Made by a program: the position numbers and the translations under genes. From a virus: a DNA stretch of 28,330 nucleotides. Positions 14,353 to 21,517 of the stretch are shown here, one piece after another (within the stretch, counting starts at the first letter, position 1; the number at the start of each line of letters is the position of its first letter). Below the pieces are notes generated by a model. It ran no database searches and was not told the DNA's origin. It worked only from the letters and a program-made list of their open reading frames with translations. The DNA lies in IMG/VR virus record IMGVR_UViG_3300024517_000087, positions 1 to 28,330 of that record. One strand, given 5' to 3'.

Positions 14353-15180
14353 ATGACCGACACTTTTGACAACTTTATCGACAGTCTCATCTCAGACGAC
14401 GTGGACCAGTTGAAGGCCGCCCCGACCAAGCGCGAGAACAAGGTGACGTTTACTTGTACCGCGTGCAACGGCTCGGGGCTGTGGAACGGTGGTCGGGTTA
14501 ACCGCCACGGGAACAAGAAGTGCAACACGTGCATGGGCTCCGGCTCGTTGAAGACAGACCCGCGCAAGTTACGCCAGCGGCGTCTGGCTGCAGCTGTACG
14601 CAAGGAAGACCAGCGCAACGCCGCACGCGAACAAAACCTCGGACACGACGGGCTTTTCTCGGCGCTGCGTGACGCGTCGGACTGGAACAGCTTCGCGCAA
14701 TCGCTGGTACAACAGCACGAGGAAGGCAAGGTGTGGACCGAAAACCAAGTTGCAGCCGCGCGCCGCATGGTCGCCAAGATTGAAGCCAACCGCGCCGCAC
14801 GTGTGGCTAACGCACCCAGTGTCGACCTACAGCCAATCCGCGACATGTTTGAAGCCGCGCTGGCTAACGGGCACAAGCGCCCGACGTACCGGGCTGAGGG
14901 CCTTGTTATTAACCGGGCACCCGACCACGGTAGGAACCCCGGCGCACTCTACGTTAAGACCGAAGACGGCGACTACCTCGGCAAAGTCCTTGGCACCTCG
15001 TATATGGGCAAGGACGACGCGGCCGAAGCGTTGGCGTCTATCGCGTCCAACCCTCTCGACGCAGCCATTCGCTACGGTCGCAAAACTGGCCGTTGCGCCT
15101 GTTGCGGTCGTGAACTTACCAACAAACTGTCGGTGGAATTGGGTATTGGTCCCATATGCCGCGATAAATGGGGTTTGTGA
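14353..15180 (+). CDS. Zinc-finger protein with DnaJ-like repeat and C-terminal DUF6011-like domain
   Basis: A 275-residue protein with two probable zinc sites. Near the N-terminus C35-x2-C38-x-GSG and C57-x2-C60-x-GSG form a DnaJ-type CxxCxGxG pair. The last 30 residues (GRCACCGREL with C248, C250 and C251, then GPICRDKW with C269) match the DUF6011 pattern seen in many phage and plasmid proteins. Between them is a long charged helical region and a LYVKTEDGDYLGKVL strand pair. The ATG at 14353 lies after the candidate promoter and an ACGGAGA site. Such proteins may bind nucleic acid, but their function is unknown. It is followed by a GTGA overlap with the next gene. Confidence 0.72.
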   Translation: MTDTFDNFIDSLISDDVDQLKAAPTKRENKVTFTCTACNGSGLWNGGRVNRHGNKKCNTCMGSGSLKTDPRKLRQRRLAAAVRKEDQRNAAREQNLGHDGLFSALRDASDWNSFAQSLVQQHEEGKVWTENQVAAARRMVAKIEANRAARVANAPSVDLQPIRDMFEAALANGHKRPTYRAEGLVINRAPDHGRNPGALYVKTEDGDYLGKVLGTSYMGKDDAAEALASIASNPLDAAIRYGRKTGRCACCGRELTNKLSVELGIGPICRDKWGL

Positions 15181-15419
15181 ATTTGAATAAGACTACTGTG
15201 CCGATGGCGTTGGCCCTAGTGGCCACGCACATCGGTCACCCGGTGCAAGCATCCGACCTGCAAGAGTTGCAGGACCGTTGCGAGTGCCATTACAATTCAG
15301 GCGACATGTCCGCATTGCGGGCTGAGCTTGACGAGATCGGTCCTGAGCATCCGTGTGCAGAATACATCCTGCGGCTGCTTTTGACCGGAGAACCGGCGGA
15401 GTGTCTTCCGCCATATTGA
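15177..15419 (+). CDS. Hypothetical small protein (80 aa)
   Basis: An 80-residue helical protein with three Cys (DRCECHYNSGD near the middle, HPCAEYILR later). I do not recognise it. I chose the GTG at 15177, which overlaps the previous stop in GTGA as in other genes here. An ATG at 15168, inside the previous gene, would add three residues and is the alternative. From about 15250 the sequence uses codons more like an alphaproteobacterial chromosome than the rest of the rightward genes. A hairpin with GGCGGA (15395-15400) and TCCGCC (15407-15412) lies at its end. Confidence 0.55.
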   Translation: MNLNKTTVPMALALVATHIGHPVQASDLQELQDRCECHYNSGDMSALRAELDEIGPEHPCAEYILRLLLTGEPAECLPPY

Positions 15420-15438
15420 ACCCTGAGAGGACTACACG

Positions 15439-15762
15439 ATGAAAAACCTTCTTATTGCCACCGCAGCAACGGCGCTGCTTACTGCTCCTGCGATTGCCCA
15501 GTGCGAGCGTGAGGTGACCTACTTCAGCGGCTCGCTCGTCGCCGACCCGGTGTTCTACGCCCACGGCTGCGACGCTTTCCAGTATCATGACCTGTCGGCG
15601 CGTCAGGCAGCGCAGCTTATCAGCGCTGGTGCTTGCAGCGTCGAGAGCTCCCCGTCTGGCCGAAACACCTACGTTCAGGTGGCGGTCGAACAGCCTGAGA
15701 TCGAAACGGTCATGGTCTACGTCGAGACCGACGGAATGTCGATCCGGCCGACCTGCGACTGA
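15439..15762 (+). CDS. Predicted exported small protein with signal peptide (107 aa)
   Basis: A 107-residue protein with a clear Sec signal peptide: a Lys-bearing start (MKNLL), a hydrophobic stretch with several Ala and Leu, and an AIA-Q cleavage site after residue 20. The mature part has four Cys (22, 44, 66 and 106), enough for two disulfides, and no further membrane segment. The residue before C22 is Gln, so it is not a standard lipoprotein. AGAGGA lies about nine bases before the ATG. Codon use (AGC, GCG, CTG) looks more host-like than the replication genes. It is last in the rightward block, right before a terminator, a common place for accessory cargo genes. A periplasmic role such as superinfection exclusion is possible but unproven. 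Confidence 0.65.
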   Translation: MKNLLIATAATALLTAPAIAQCEREVTYFSGSLVADPVFYAHGCDAFQYHDLSARQAAQLISAGACSVESSPSGRNTYVQVAVEQPEIETVMVYVETDGMSIRPTCD

Positions 15763-15770
15763 CACGAACC

Positions 15771-15819
15771 CCCGCGCTCAGGTGACAGTGTAAACTGTCT
15801 GTCCTGCCTCCCTCGCGGG
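15771..15819 (+). repeat. Nested inverted repeat downstream of the exported protein gene
   Basis: Three sets of arms nest around a GTAA loop: CCCGCG (15771-15776) with CGCGGG (15814-15819), CAGG (15779-15782) with CCTG (15803-15806), and GACAGT (15784-15789) with ACTGTC (15794-15799). It may be a structured 3' end or a protein-binding dyad, placed just before the terminator. Confidence 0.5.
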
Positions 15820-15826
15820 CAACTGG

Positions 15827-15855
15827 CCCCGGATCGAAAGGTCCGGGGTCCTTTT
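15827..15855 (+). terminator. Intrinsic terminator of the rightward block
   Basis: CCCCGGA (15827-15833) pairs with TCCGGGG (15842-15848), followed by TCCTTTT. It ends the rightward transcripts at the junction with the leftward late operon. Confidence 0.8.
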
Positions 15856-15866
15856 ATGTGCGGAGT

Positions 15867-15894
15867 AAAAAGGCCCCGGCGTTTAAGCCGGGGC
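15867..15894 (-). terminator. Intrinsic terminator of the leftward late operon
   Basis: Reading the minus strand, GCCCCGGC and GCCGGGGC (15887-15894 and 15873-15880) pair perfectly around a six-base loop and are followed by CCTTTTTA. It lies 100 bases downstream of the holin gene stop and faces the rightward terminator. Confidence 0.85.
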
Positions 15895-15993
15895 AAGTTC
15901 AACAGGGGGACAGGGACCCAACTCCCAGAACAAAAGTAGGGTCTCCATAGAATGCCGGTAAAGCGACCGACGGCGCATAACCACACTGTGTGG

Positions 15994-16356
15994 CTATCTG
16001 TTAAATCGGTCTAAACCGACAACGCCAAATATAGCTACGATGATGGCCCCGGCCCACTGGTCCAAAGGTCCCGGCAGCGCTGCGATGGACCACGACTGTG
16101 GGTAGGCGCAACCGGCGCACCACAACACGGAGTATACCAATACAGCGGACCACCACACCGCCAACGGCACAGCAAACATTACCATCAACCAAAAGCCGCC
16201 TGCACGCATCCAGTCCGCGCGCGTACGAAGGTGTTCTTGCAGTAGCTCGCCTTTAATCCTGTTCTGGTCTGTTTGGCCTTCTATACGCCGGTCAACAGTA
16301 TCCAACACCCGGGACAGCGCCCCGCCGGTCAGTACCTTGAGTATCGCGGCCCACAT
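15994..16356 (-). CDS. Holin, GTA-type (three transmembrane family)
   Basis: A 120-residue membrane protein. Residues 1-50 are a charged amphipathic part (VDRRIEGQTDQNRIKGE then HLRTRADWMRAGG), followed by hydrophobic segments at about 53-80 and 100-115. This arrangement matches the holin family known from Rhodobacter gene transfer agents and alphaproteobacterial phages (GTA_holin_3TM, named from memory). It would make the inner-membrane hole that releases the endolysin. The ATG at 16356 overlaps the preceding stop in TAATG; a longer frame from 16467 would run over the small gene upstream and is rejected. It is the last gene of the late operon. Confidence 0.8.
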   Translation of the reverse strand: MWAAILKVLTGGALSRVLDTVDRRIEGQTDQNRIKGELLQEHLRTRADWMRAGGFWLMVMFAVPLAVWWSAVLVYSVLWCAGCAYPQSWSIAALPGPLDQWAGAIIVAIFGVVGLDRFNR

Positions 16357-16535
16357 TAATCTACACGACCGATAGGCGTGGTGGTGATAGTCCGCAGGTA
16401 CGTGTTTACCAAGGCCACGATAAGCATCCAGTACGGGAGCCACGCCGTTGGGAACACGGCGTGCCACTCGGTCAGGGCAAGGATGGGCACAATCGCAGAC
16501 AGGATGTTAAACGCTATGGTTCGCCAACCTTTCAT
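16356..16535 (-). CDS. Small membrane protein between endolysin and holin (59 aa)
   Basis: A 59-residue protein starting MKGWRTIAFNILSAIVPIL, with hydrophobic segments at about 7-22 and 33-46 and a polar TTTPIGRVD end. It overlaps the endolysin stop in ATGA and the holin start in TAATG, so coding is well supported. Proteins beginning like this are common in alphaproteobacterial phage lysis regions by my recollection. It may be a second holin-like or anti-holin component; the sequence does not decide. Confidence 0.72.
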   Translation of the reverse strand: MKGWRTIAFNILSAIVPILALTEWHAVFPTAWLPYWMLIVALVNTYLRTITTTPIGRVD

Positions 16536-17332
16536 TTCAGTTCCTCCAGCTGGGCTGTGTAAGCAGCCTGTCTATCTTCGTGGTAACGCGCCTTTCGTTC
16601 GGCGCGCCAGTACAAGAGCGCGGCGACGATTACGGCGGTGAGAGCAACCGCCGCAATCGCCTCGATTGACAGCTCGCCAACCGATACGCCCCCAACACTA
16701 CCGGCCCCGGTAGTGGTGACTTGTGCGGCCCCTGAGCGCCTTTCGTCCTGCGCCTGTTTTGGGGCCTGTGTTGCCAGTTCTTCCAGTTTGCGAACGGCTG
16801 TGTGTGTGCTGCCTGCGGCGCGTAGCCACATGCGCGTACCAATAGCTTCCACGTCGGCCACACGCCGACTCCACCCGCGTCCAAAGGCGTCCCAGTGTGA
16901 GAGGCCGCGTAGGAACCCCATTCGTCGCGCACACGCGCGCTGTATAACCTCCACAGGGGCGGAACGGGCCGCCGCTATGGTTACCCCACCAACGCGCCCG
17001 TCCTGCGCTACACCAAGCGCCCCTTGTAACCAACAAACACCGCGCCTTGGCCCGGAGTTAACCGAACCGTCCATGACTGTTAAGTCTATACCGTACGGCA
17101 AGGCGTCACATCGGGCGGCTTGCCAGTAGTTCGCCTCATAAATAGCCGAGGCCTCGTCTTTGGTTAAGGCGCGGACGTCCGACTTCGTAACGGTTTTTCT
17201 ACGCCACGCGGCAAGGGTTATGTGCGTGATACCCATGTTGGTAGCCCCGCCGGGGTCCCTTGGGTGGTCAACGTAACCGCCTTCGTGGCGAAAGATTACT
17301 TCCATAACGTTGGTGAAATTACTCTGTGCCAT
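16532..17332 (-). CDS. Endolysin, GH108 muramidase with C-terminal membrane segment
   Basis: A 266-residue lysin. The N-terminus is a glycoside hydrolase 108 domain (N-acetylmuramidase) with the HEGGYVDHPRDPGG motif and catalytic E17. A PG_binding_3-like part follows (NSGPRRGVCWLQ, ALGVAQDGRVGG, RMGFLRGL). After a Gly/Ala-rich linker there is one hydrophobic segment at about 224-242 and then a charged 24-residue tail. This C-terminal membrane anchor is not usual for GH108 lysins and suggests a membrane-tethered enzyme. The start is the ATG at 17332; an upstream in-frame start at 17362 overlaps the previous gene more deeply. It lies before the small membrane protein and the holin, in a normal lysis cassette. 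Confidence 0.87.
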   Translation of the reverse strand: MAQSNFTNVMEVIFRHEGGYVDHPRDPGGATNMGITHITLAAWRRKTVTKSDVRALTKDEASAIYEANYWQAARCDALPYGIDLTVMDGSVNSGPRRGVCWLQGALGVAQDGRVGGVTIAAARSAPVEVIQRACARRMGFLRGLSHWDAFGRGWSRRVADVEAIGTRMWLRAAGSTHTAVRKLEELATQAPKQAQDERRSGAAQVTTTGAGSVGGVSVGELSIEAIAAVALTAVIVAALLYWRAERKARYHEDRQAAYTAQLEELK

Positions 17333-17990
17333 CTGTGATCCTAAATTGCAGGGGACCGGCAACGGCGGCGTCTATTAGTGGACAGTCCACATACGTGACA
17401 GAAATAAACCCGAGGCCGCGGCCCGGACTCACATCGTCGTCCGCCGGTATTCTGGCCGTGTAAGTCAGTATTTGCAATCGCGTTGGGTCTGGTAGAAGGG
17501 CGATGCCCCGGTTGTCGGCGGTCAATATGCTGGCGTCTTCAAAACGGTGGTAGCTGCCGGACCCATTTACGAAATACAAGTCGACTGTCGGTACGCCGCA
17601 ATCCCTCAGCTTGTAACCTGCTGCAGTTATTTCTACCCGGCCCCCAACGGCCCCGTCGCTTATAGACGTGTCCGGAGTGGACCAGCGCCAAGAGGGTGTT
17701 GTGTCCTGTTCTTGTAGGGCCGCTAAGCCGGTAACGACTTCTTCGAGGCGTAGGGTGACTTGGTCCAGTCTGTCGAGGTGTGCACCGTTCCGTCGTACTT
17801 CTTGTTCGAGGTCGGAAGTAGCCTCTGAAATAAGCCCTGTGGCCCAAATGTTGACACGCGGCCCGACTGTCCAGACTGTCACGGCCCAGAGAACCCCAAG
17901 AGCGGCAGACGCCGCGACAACAGTTGTTGCAGCCGTACGAATCCATCGCATTACCACCGTGTCCTGCCGTATCTGTTCTTTCATCGTCAT
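17319..17990 (-). CDS. Membrane-anchored coiled-coil protein of unknown function (223 aa)
   Basis: A 223-residue protein. An N-terminal hydrophobic segment at about 19-43 follows a short positive head (cytoplasm-in orientation expected). Then comes an amphipathic, probably coiled-coil region (ATSDLEQEVRRNGAHLDRLD) and a C-terminal beta-rich domain of about 120 residues ending LQFRITDGTE. I do not recognise the family. It sits between tail-tip genes and the endolysin, with ATGA coupling to the upstream gene, so it could be a spanin-like lysis protein or an inner-membrane protein for DNA entry. Its 14-base overlap with the endolysin gene is the largest in the operon. Confidence 0.65.
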   Translation of the reverse strand: MTMKEQIRQDTVVMRWIRTAATTVVAASAALGVLWAVTVWTVGPRVNIWATGLISEATSDLEQEVRRNGAHLDRLDQVTLRLEEVVTGLAALQEQDTTPSWRWSTPDTSISDGAVGGRVEITAAGYKLRDCGVPTVDLYFVNGSGSYHRFEDASILTADNRGIALLPDPTRLQILTYTARIPADDDVSPGRGLGFISVTYVDCPLIDAAVAGPLQFRITDGTE

Positions 17991-18466
17991 GGCGTGACCC
18001 CAGATATCGCCAGAGCCTGTATCACCCCGGATGTGTCTGTAGCCGCGCTAACGTTGAGCTCAATTGCATTGTTGGCCCCCAAAGATACTAGTCTAAAGCG
18101 AGTAAGATCGTCTGGGGGTTGCCCCGCGCCATTGGTCGTTGCGGTGACAACAGTGACGTAAGACCCAAAAGTAGACCCATTGTCGGAAGATAAACGGTAT
18201 CTTACAGTAACAGTTTTTGCACCAGAGCTTGTTGAGGCGGACCGAGCGCTTGCAAATATCAAAAGGTTATCTATTCGATCCAGGTCGGTATAAACACCAG
18301 CGCCATCTAAAAACGTCATATTCAACGCAGCAGACACGACCTTTGGCGCGTTTAGCGCACCCTCAGTAATCGCAATCGGGTTGTCCCGCATAAGCGTAAG
18401 CAGCGGCTGTGTAACCGGGCTGTCTTGGTCGATGTTCGCGTTGTCGATTGCCGTGTATGTGGTCAT
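17987..18466 (-). CDS. Tail-tip-associated protein (159 aa)
   Basis: A 159-residue protein. Its start (TAIDNANIDQDSPVTQPLL then RDNPIAITEGA) is a pattern I recall from proteins encoded after phage tail-tip genes, where it is annotated as hypothetical or tail protein. The rest is Ser/Thr/Ala-rich and beta-like, ending ALAISGVTP, consistent with a small virion domain. It is coupled by ATGA to the large tail-hub gene before it and to the membrane-anchored protein after it. A role as distal fibre or attachment domain is likely but inferred. Confidence 0.65.
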   Translation of the reverse strand: MTTYTAIDNANIDQDSPVTQPLLTLMRDNPIAITEGALNAPKVVSAALNMTFLDGAGVYTDLDRIDNLLIFASARSASTSSGAKTVTVRYRLSSDNGSTFGSYVTVVTATTNGAGQPPDDLTRFRLVSLGANNAIELNVSAATDTSGVIQALAISGVTP

Positions 18467-20223
18467 GAGATTTTCCCTGCCCTTTCCCCGTCGCTTAGTA
18501 GCCCATCGGCGTCACCGATGTAGCAGTTTTTGAATGGGGCAACGTCGTACCCCGGATAATCAGCAGCGTCGTCTGCCATCACGTAGTGAATGCGCCCGTA
18601 AAGAGTTGTGTCTTCCGCGGCATACTGGACGATTTCACCGGGTACTGTTTCTTCCGCGCTGGTGATCGTCCACTGGCGGATACGCCGTTCGCCGTACTGG
18701 TTCACGTCGAGGAAATGGGATATGTATACTGTGTCACCTACCCAGTACCCTCTGTCTTTCGCGTCCATCTGAAACACGATCTGCGACGGGATATCCACAT
18801 AACGTGTAATGAGGCTGCTGGCCGTAGTTTGGGCAAGTGCCGCCGATTGCAGCCACCGGGCAAAGATCTTCCGGATGGAAGGCTCGCCGTAAAGTGCGTC
18901 AGTCTCGCTTTCGAGGTCGGCAATGACGAATTGTGAACGGTAGTTTGAAGCCGAGTCGATGTCACCAGTTGGGTCAATGATGTTGTAGTATATCCAAACT
19001 TGGCTAGCACGTTCGCGTGGCTTTTCGGTTAACCGCAACGAACCCTCAAGGATGTTTAGGTCGTCCGTAACGGTATCAGGAGCTTGGTCGATGCCCCGGA
19101 TGGCCTTCAACTTCACCAAAGCGTCCCTCTCGTCCCACCAGACATAGAAAAGGCACTGCGTCTGCAACTGCGAAACAAGGTCCTGAACGCCCTCCGGTTC
19201 AGTAATTAGGGCACTCAGGTTATAGAACGACTTGTACGCTCCGATTTCCGCCGCCCACTCGACTGTATCCAAATAGGACGAGTCGATTCCACCGTAGGTG
19301 GTAAGTAGGTCTTCGAGTATGACGTCAGGCGCTACGCTTGTATACCGCAGGCACTGTTGTACGCTGTCGTTTGTTTCGTGCGAGTCGGCCACAGTTCCGT
19401 CTGTGCCGCGCGTAACCCCGGTGAAGTCTACACCGTTTGCGCCGTCTGAACGCCCGGTATACGTCATAACTTCGTCGCCAATGCGGAGCGTACCCGTGGC
19501 GTCGTACTCCGACGCTAGGGCGTTGGCTGCGGTGAAACTGGTGGCGCTGTCGTTCAAGTCCGCGTACAGTAGACCCGGCGACGCGATAGGAGCTTGCGCC
19601 TTACGTTCCTCGATACGTGCCAAAACGTCCTTACCCTGTATCGTGACGCCACCCCCGCTGTCCGGACCGGATACGGACTGCAGGAAATAAGTTCGAACGA
19701 CCATGGCACTGAGGGTTTGGCCGGTGTACCCCTCGTAGACCTTTATGACCACATTCTGGCGGTACTTGTTTCGCGTAAGCCACCGTGTCCAGAATGTGCC
19801 GCGCCCAGCGTCGTAAGGGTCCCAGCTGCGACCTTCCACGTAAGGGTCCACTCGGCGGTCCGTGTGTGCATGGTCACGGAACTGGATGGTACACAACGCC
19901 CTGTTTCCGAGGCCCTGCGCGTCCGGGTTGGCAGATGCGAGGTTGATCCGCGTGGGGCTGGTGGAAACACTCACAAGGGACGGAATGATGTAGGGTGCGC
20001 CACTGACACCCATTTCGGCTACGGTACCCTTGGCGAAGAACAGGCTCAACGGCGTGCCACGGGCAAAATTTGCTGTGTCCTGACATGTCGCCCGTGTGTT
20101 GTAGCACTTGACGTCCGCCCCACCCGAAGCCGTGCAGGGCGCGGAACCGTACACATTGGTGCAGAACGGTTGCTGTATTTCTACGATTTGGATTGGCTCG
20201 CGGCCTACGGTTGTCTCAGTCAT
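18463..20223 (-). CDS. Large tail-tip/baseplate hub protein (586 aa)
   Basis: A 586-residue protein in the distal tail position. The N-terminus has a Cys-rich segment (QPFCTNVYGSAPC, then CYNTRATCQDTANF) as in other siphophage tail-hub proteins of this length. The middle includes LQSVSGPDSGGGVTIQGKDVLARI and a RIGDEVMTYTGRS repeat-like region; the C-terminal third has long beta-strands. It is probably part of the hub that binds the tape measure end and the fibres. The ATG at 20223 was chosen; a GTG two codons earlier is possible. It overlaps the previous stop by a few bases. Exact equivalence to the GTA gp13/gp15 proteins is not established. Confidence 0.75.
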   Translation of the reverse strand: MTETTVGREPIQIVEIQQPFCTNVYGSAPCTASGGADVKCYNTRATCQDTANFARGTPLSLFFAKGTVAEMGVSGAPYIIPSLVSVSTSPTRINLASANPDAQGLGNRALCTIQFRDHAHTDRRVDPYVEGRSWDPYDAGRGTFWTRWLTRNKYRQNVVIKVYEGYTGQTLSAMVVRTYFLQSVSGPDSGGGVTIQGKDVLARIEERKAQAPIASPGLLYADLNDSATSFTAANALASEYDATGTLRIGDEVMTYTGRSDGANGVDFTGVTRGTDGTVADSHETNDSVQQCLRYTSVAPDVILEDLLTTYGGIDSSYLDTVEWAAEIGAYKSFYNLSALITEPEGVQDLVSQLQTQCLFYVWWDERDALVKLKAIRGIDQAPDTVTDDLNILEGSLRLTEKPRERASQVWIYYNIIDPTGDIDSASNYRSQFVIADLESETDALYGEPSIRKIFARWLQSAALAQTTASSLITRYVDIPSQIVFQMDAKDRGYWVGDTVYISHFLDVNQYGERRIRQWTITSAEETVPGEIVQYAAEDTTLYGRIHYVMADDAADYPGYDVAPFKNCYIGDADGLLSDGERAGKIS

Positions 20224-21517
20224 AGCCACGCGCCGTCAACTGTAGTCCCACACTCATCAGGTCCCGGACACCCATGTTAGTTGGTATAGGCTGGGCGTTT
20301 GTCTGTGCCAACACTACGTCACCCACGTCGCCGGGTCGCCACGCGATAAAGAAGGGACTTTCCTCTATAGCCTTTTGAAACGGAGGCCAGTTTGTGCGGA
20401 CCCATGCAGCCGTCAAGTTTTGCCAGTCATACGACGTAGTGAGGTATAGCCTCTGGCGAGTACGCCCTAGGAATTCACCAGTCTCAGACTGATTACTCCG
20501 CATTGTTGTTTGCCGGCCAAAAGGCACTGGTGTGTGCCCACCGTAAAGAGGCCGTTCCATTTGTAACGCCTTGCCGAACTTGATTACGCCAATCTCGGGC
20601 GCGCTTCCTGCCGTAATTCTCAGCCGCCAGCTCTGACGCGTCTTAGGCTCAAATATGGCCATGAGCGGCTCGTCGGTTGTCAGTGTCGTGTATCCTGTTA
20701 AGTCATACCAAGTTGATGACGCCGCAGCTGCTGTGGTTCTGATATAAGGCGTGGCCGAAGTACCCTCTTCAAGTTGTGCGCCCCAAGCGTATACTGAGCC
20801 TGTGGCAGTCGTTGTGCCAGACGGATAAATTAGTAGCTCTGTAGACCCCCCAAGAGCGGAACAGGTCAGACTAGCTCTATACCATCCGTTTCCTACTGAA
20901 ACAGCGTTTAAATCTGGATTTGTCCAGTCTATTATTAGGTTTTCTATGTTAGTGGCCGAACCAGGATCGCGCAAAGTTAACCGGGTTTCCGCAGCTGTCC
21001 CCATTTTCAAATACACGCTTGCGGTATATGTATTTCCCAATGTGGTAATTCCGCTTTTTCTTACAGCTTCAAATGTTCCACTTGATTTGCTGATTGTATC
21101 AGCGGTTGTATTTCCGTCAGGTGCGGTGGTCGTATTGGGTGTGACCGTGATTTCCGGTCCGGTGTCAGTCCATTGGTCGAACTGTTCACTGTAAGACAAC
21201 AAATTTGTGCGGGATACGCCCTCATACTCTACAATAATTGTGTTCCCGTTAGTCCCCATAGTGTGTGCGCCGATCACACAGTAGTCACATTCTACACTAG
21301 ACCCGTGGTCATACTCCCAAGTGGCAGTCAGTGATGATGGACTCCATTTTTCGTAAGTCAAGCCAGTAGTTGGTCCATTGGCAAAAAACCCGGTAGCAGT
21401 GCTGCTGGCCGTGACCGTGCCTCCATTCAGCCAGTTATTATCATGAGCAATACGCGCATGAGTTAATGGTTGGTCGCCATTTGGTAAAGTGTAGCCGCCT
21501 TCGAGTATAACCGTCAC
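20216..21517 (-). CDS. Distal tail protein with an inserted jelly-roll-like module (433 aa)
   Basis: A 433-residue tail protein directly after the tape measure, so probably the distal tail or minor tail protein. The C-terminal 160 residues, with LQMERPLYGGHTPVPFGRQ, TTSYDWQNL and RDLMSVGLQLTARGY, are typical of this position in siphophages. Residues about 103-267 look like a separate beta-sandwich, carbohydrate-binding-like module (starting SRTNLLSYSEQFDQW, ending WGAQLEEGTSATPYIRTT), inserted within it. The stretch encoding that module is AT-richer than its neighbours. The start is GTG in a GTGA overlap with the tape measure stop. The module could bind cell-surface sugars and affect host range. 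Confidence 0.72.
   Translation of the reverse strand: MTVILEGGYTLPNGDQPLTHARIAHDNNWLNGGTVTASSTATGFFANGPTTGLTYEKWSPSSLTATWEYDHGSSVECDYCVIGAHTMGTNGNTIIVEYEGVSRTNLLSYSEQFDQWTDTGPEITVTPNTTTAPDGNTTADTISKSSGTFEAVRKSGITTLGNTYTASVYLKMGTAAETRLTLRDPGSATNIENLIIDWTNPDLNAVSVGNGWYRASLTCSALGGSTELLIYPSGTTTATGSVYAWGAQLEEGTSATPYIRTTAAAASSTWYDLTGYTTLTTDEPLMAIFEPKTRQSWRLRITAGSAPEIGVIKFGKALQMERPLYGGHTPVPFGRQTTMRSNQSETGEFLGRTRQRLYLTTSYDWQNLTAAWVRTNWPPFQKAIEESPFFIAWRPGDVGDVVLAQTNAQPIPTNMGVRDLMSVGLQLTARGYD
20717..21211 (-). other. Inserted domain of different composition inside the distal tail gene
   Basis: This stretch encodes residues 103-267 of the distal tail protein. By hand count 20881-21180 is about 46% G+C, against 55% in sample lines at 20401-20460 and 20521-20580. 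The encoded NLLSYSEQF...YAWGAQLEEG...YIRTT framework recurs in unrelated phage and prophage proteins, by my recollection, as a mobile jelly-roll module. Confidence 0.55.

Noticed and set aside
14172-14876. Minus-strand frame of 234 codons
   Set aside because: It is opposite the zinc-finger gene and its promoter; the encoded protein is Arg/Ser-rich with no motif.
15717-15986. Minus-strand frame of 89 codons at the block border
   Set aside because: It would have to read through both terminators and overlap the exported protein gene.
19594-20280. Plus-strand frame of 228 codons
   Set aside because: It is antisense to the tail hub gene and lacks any recognisable feature.
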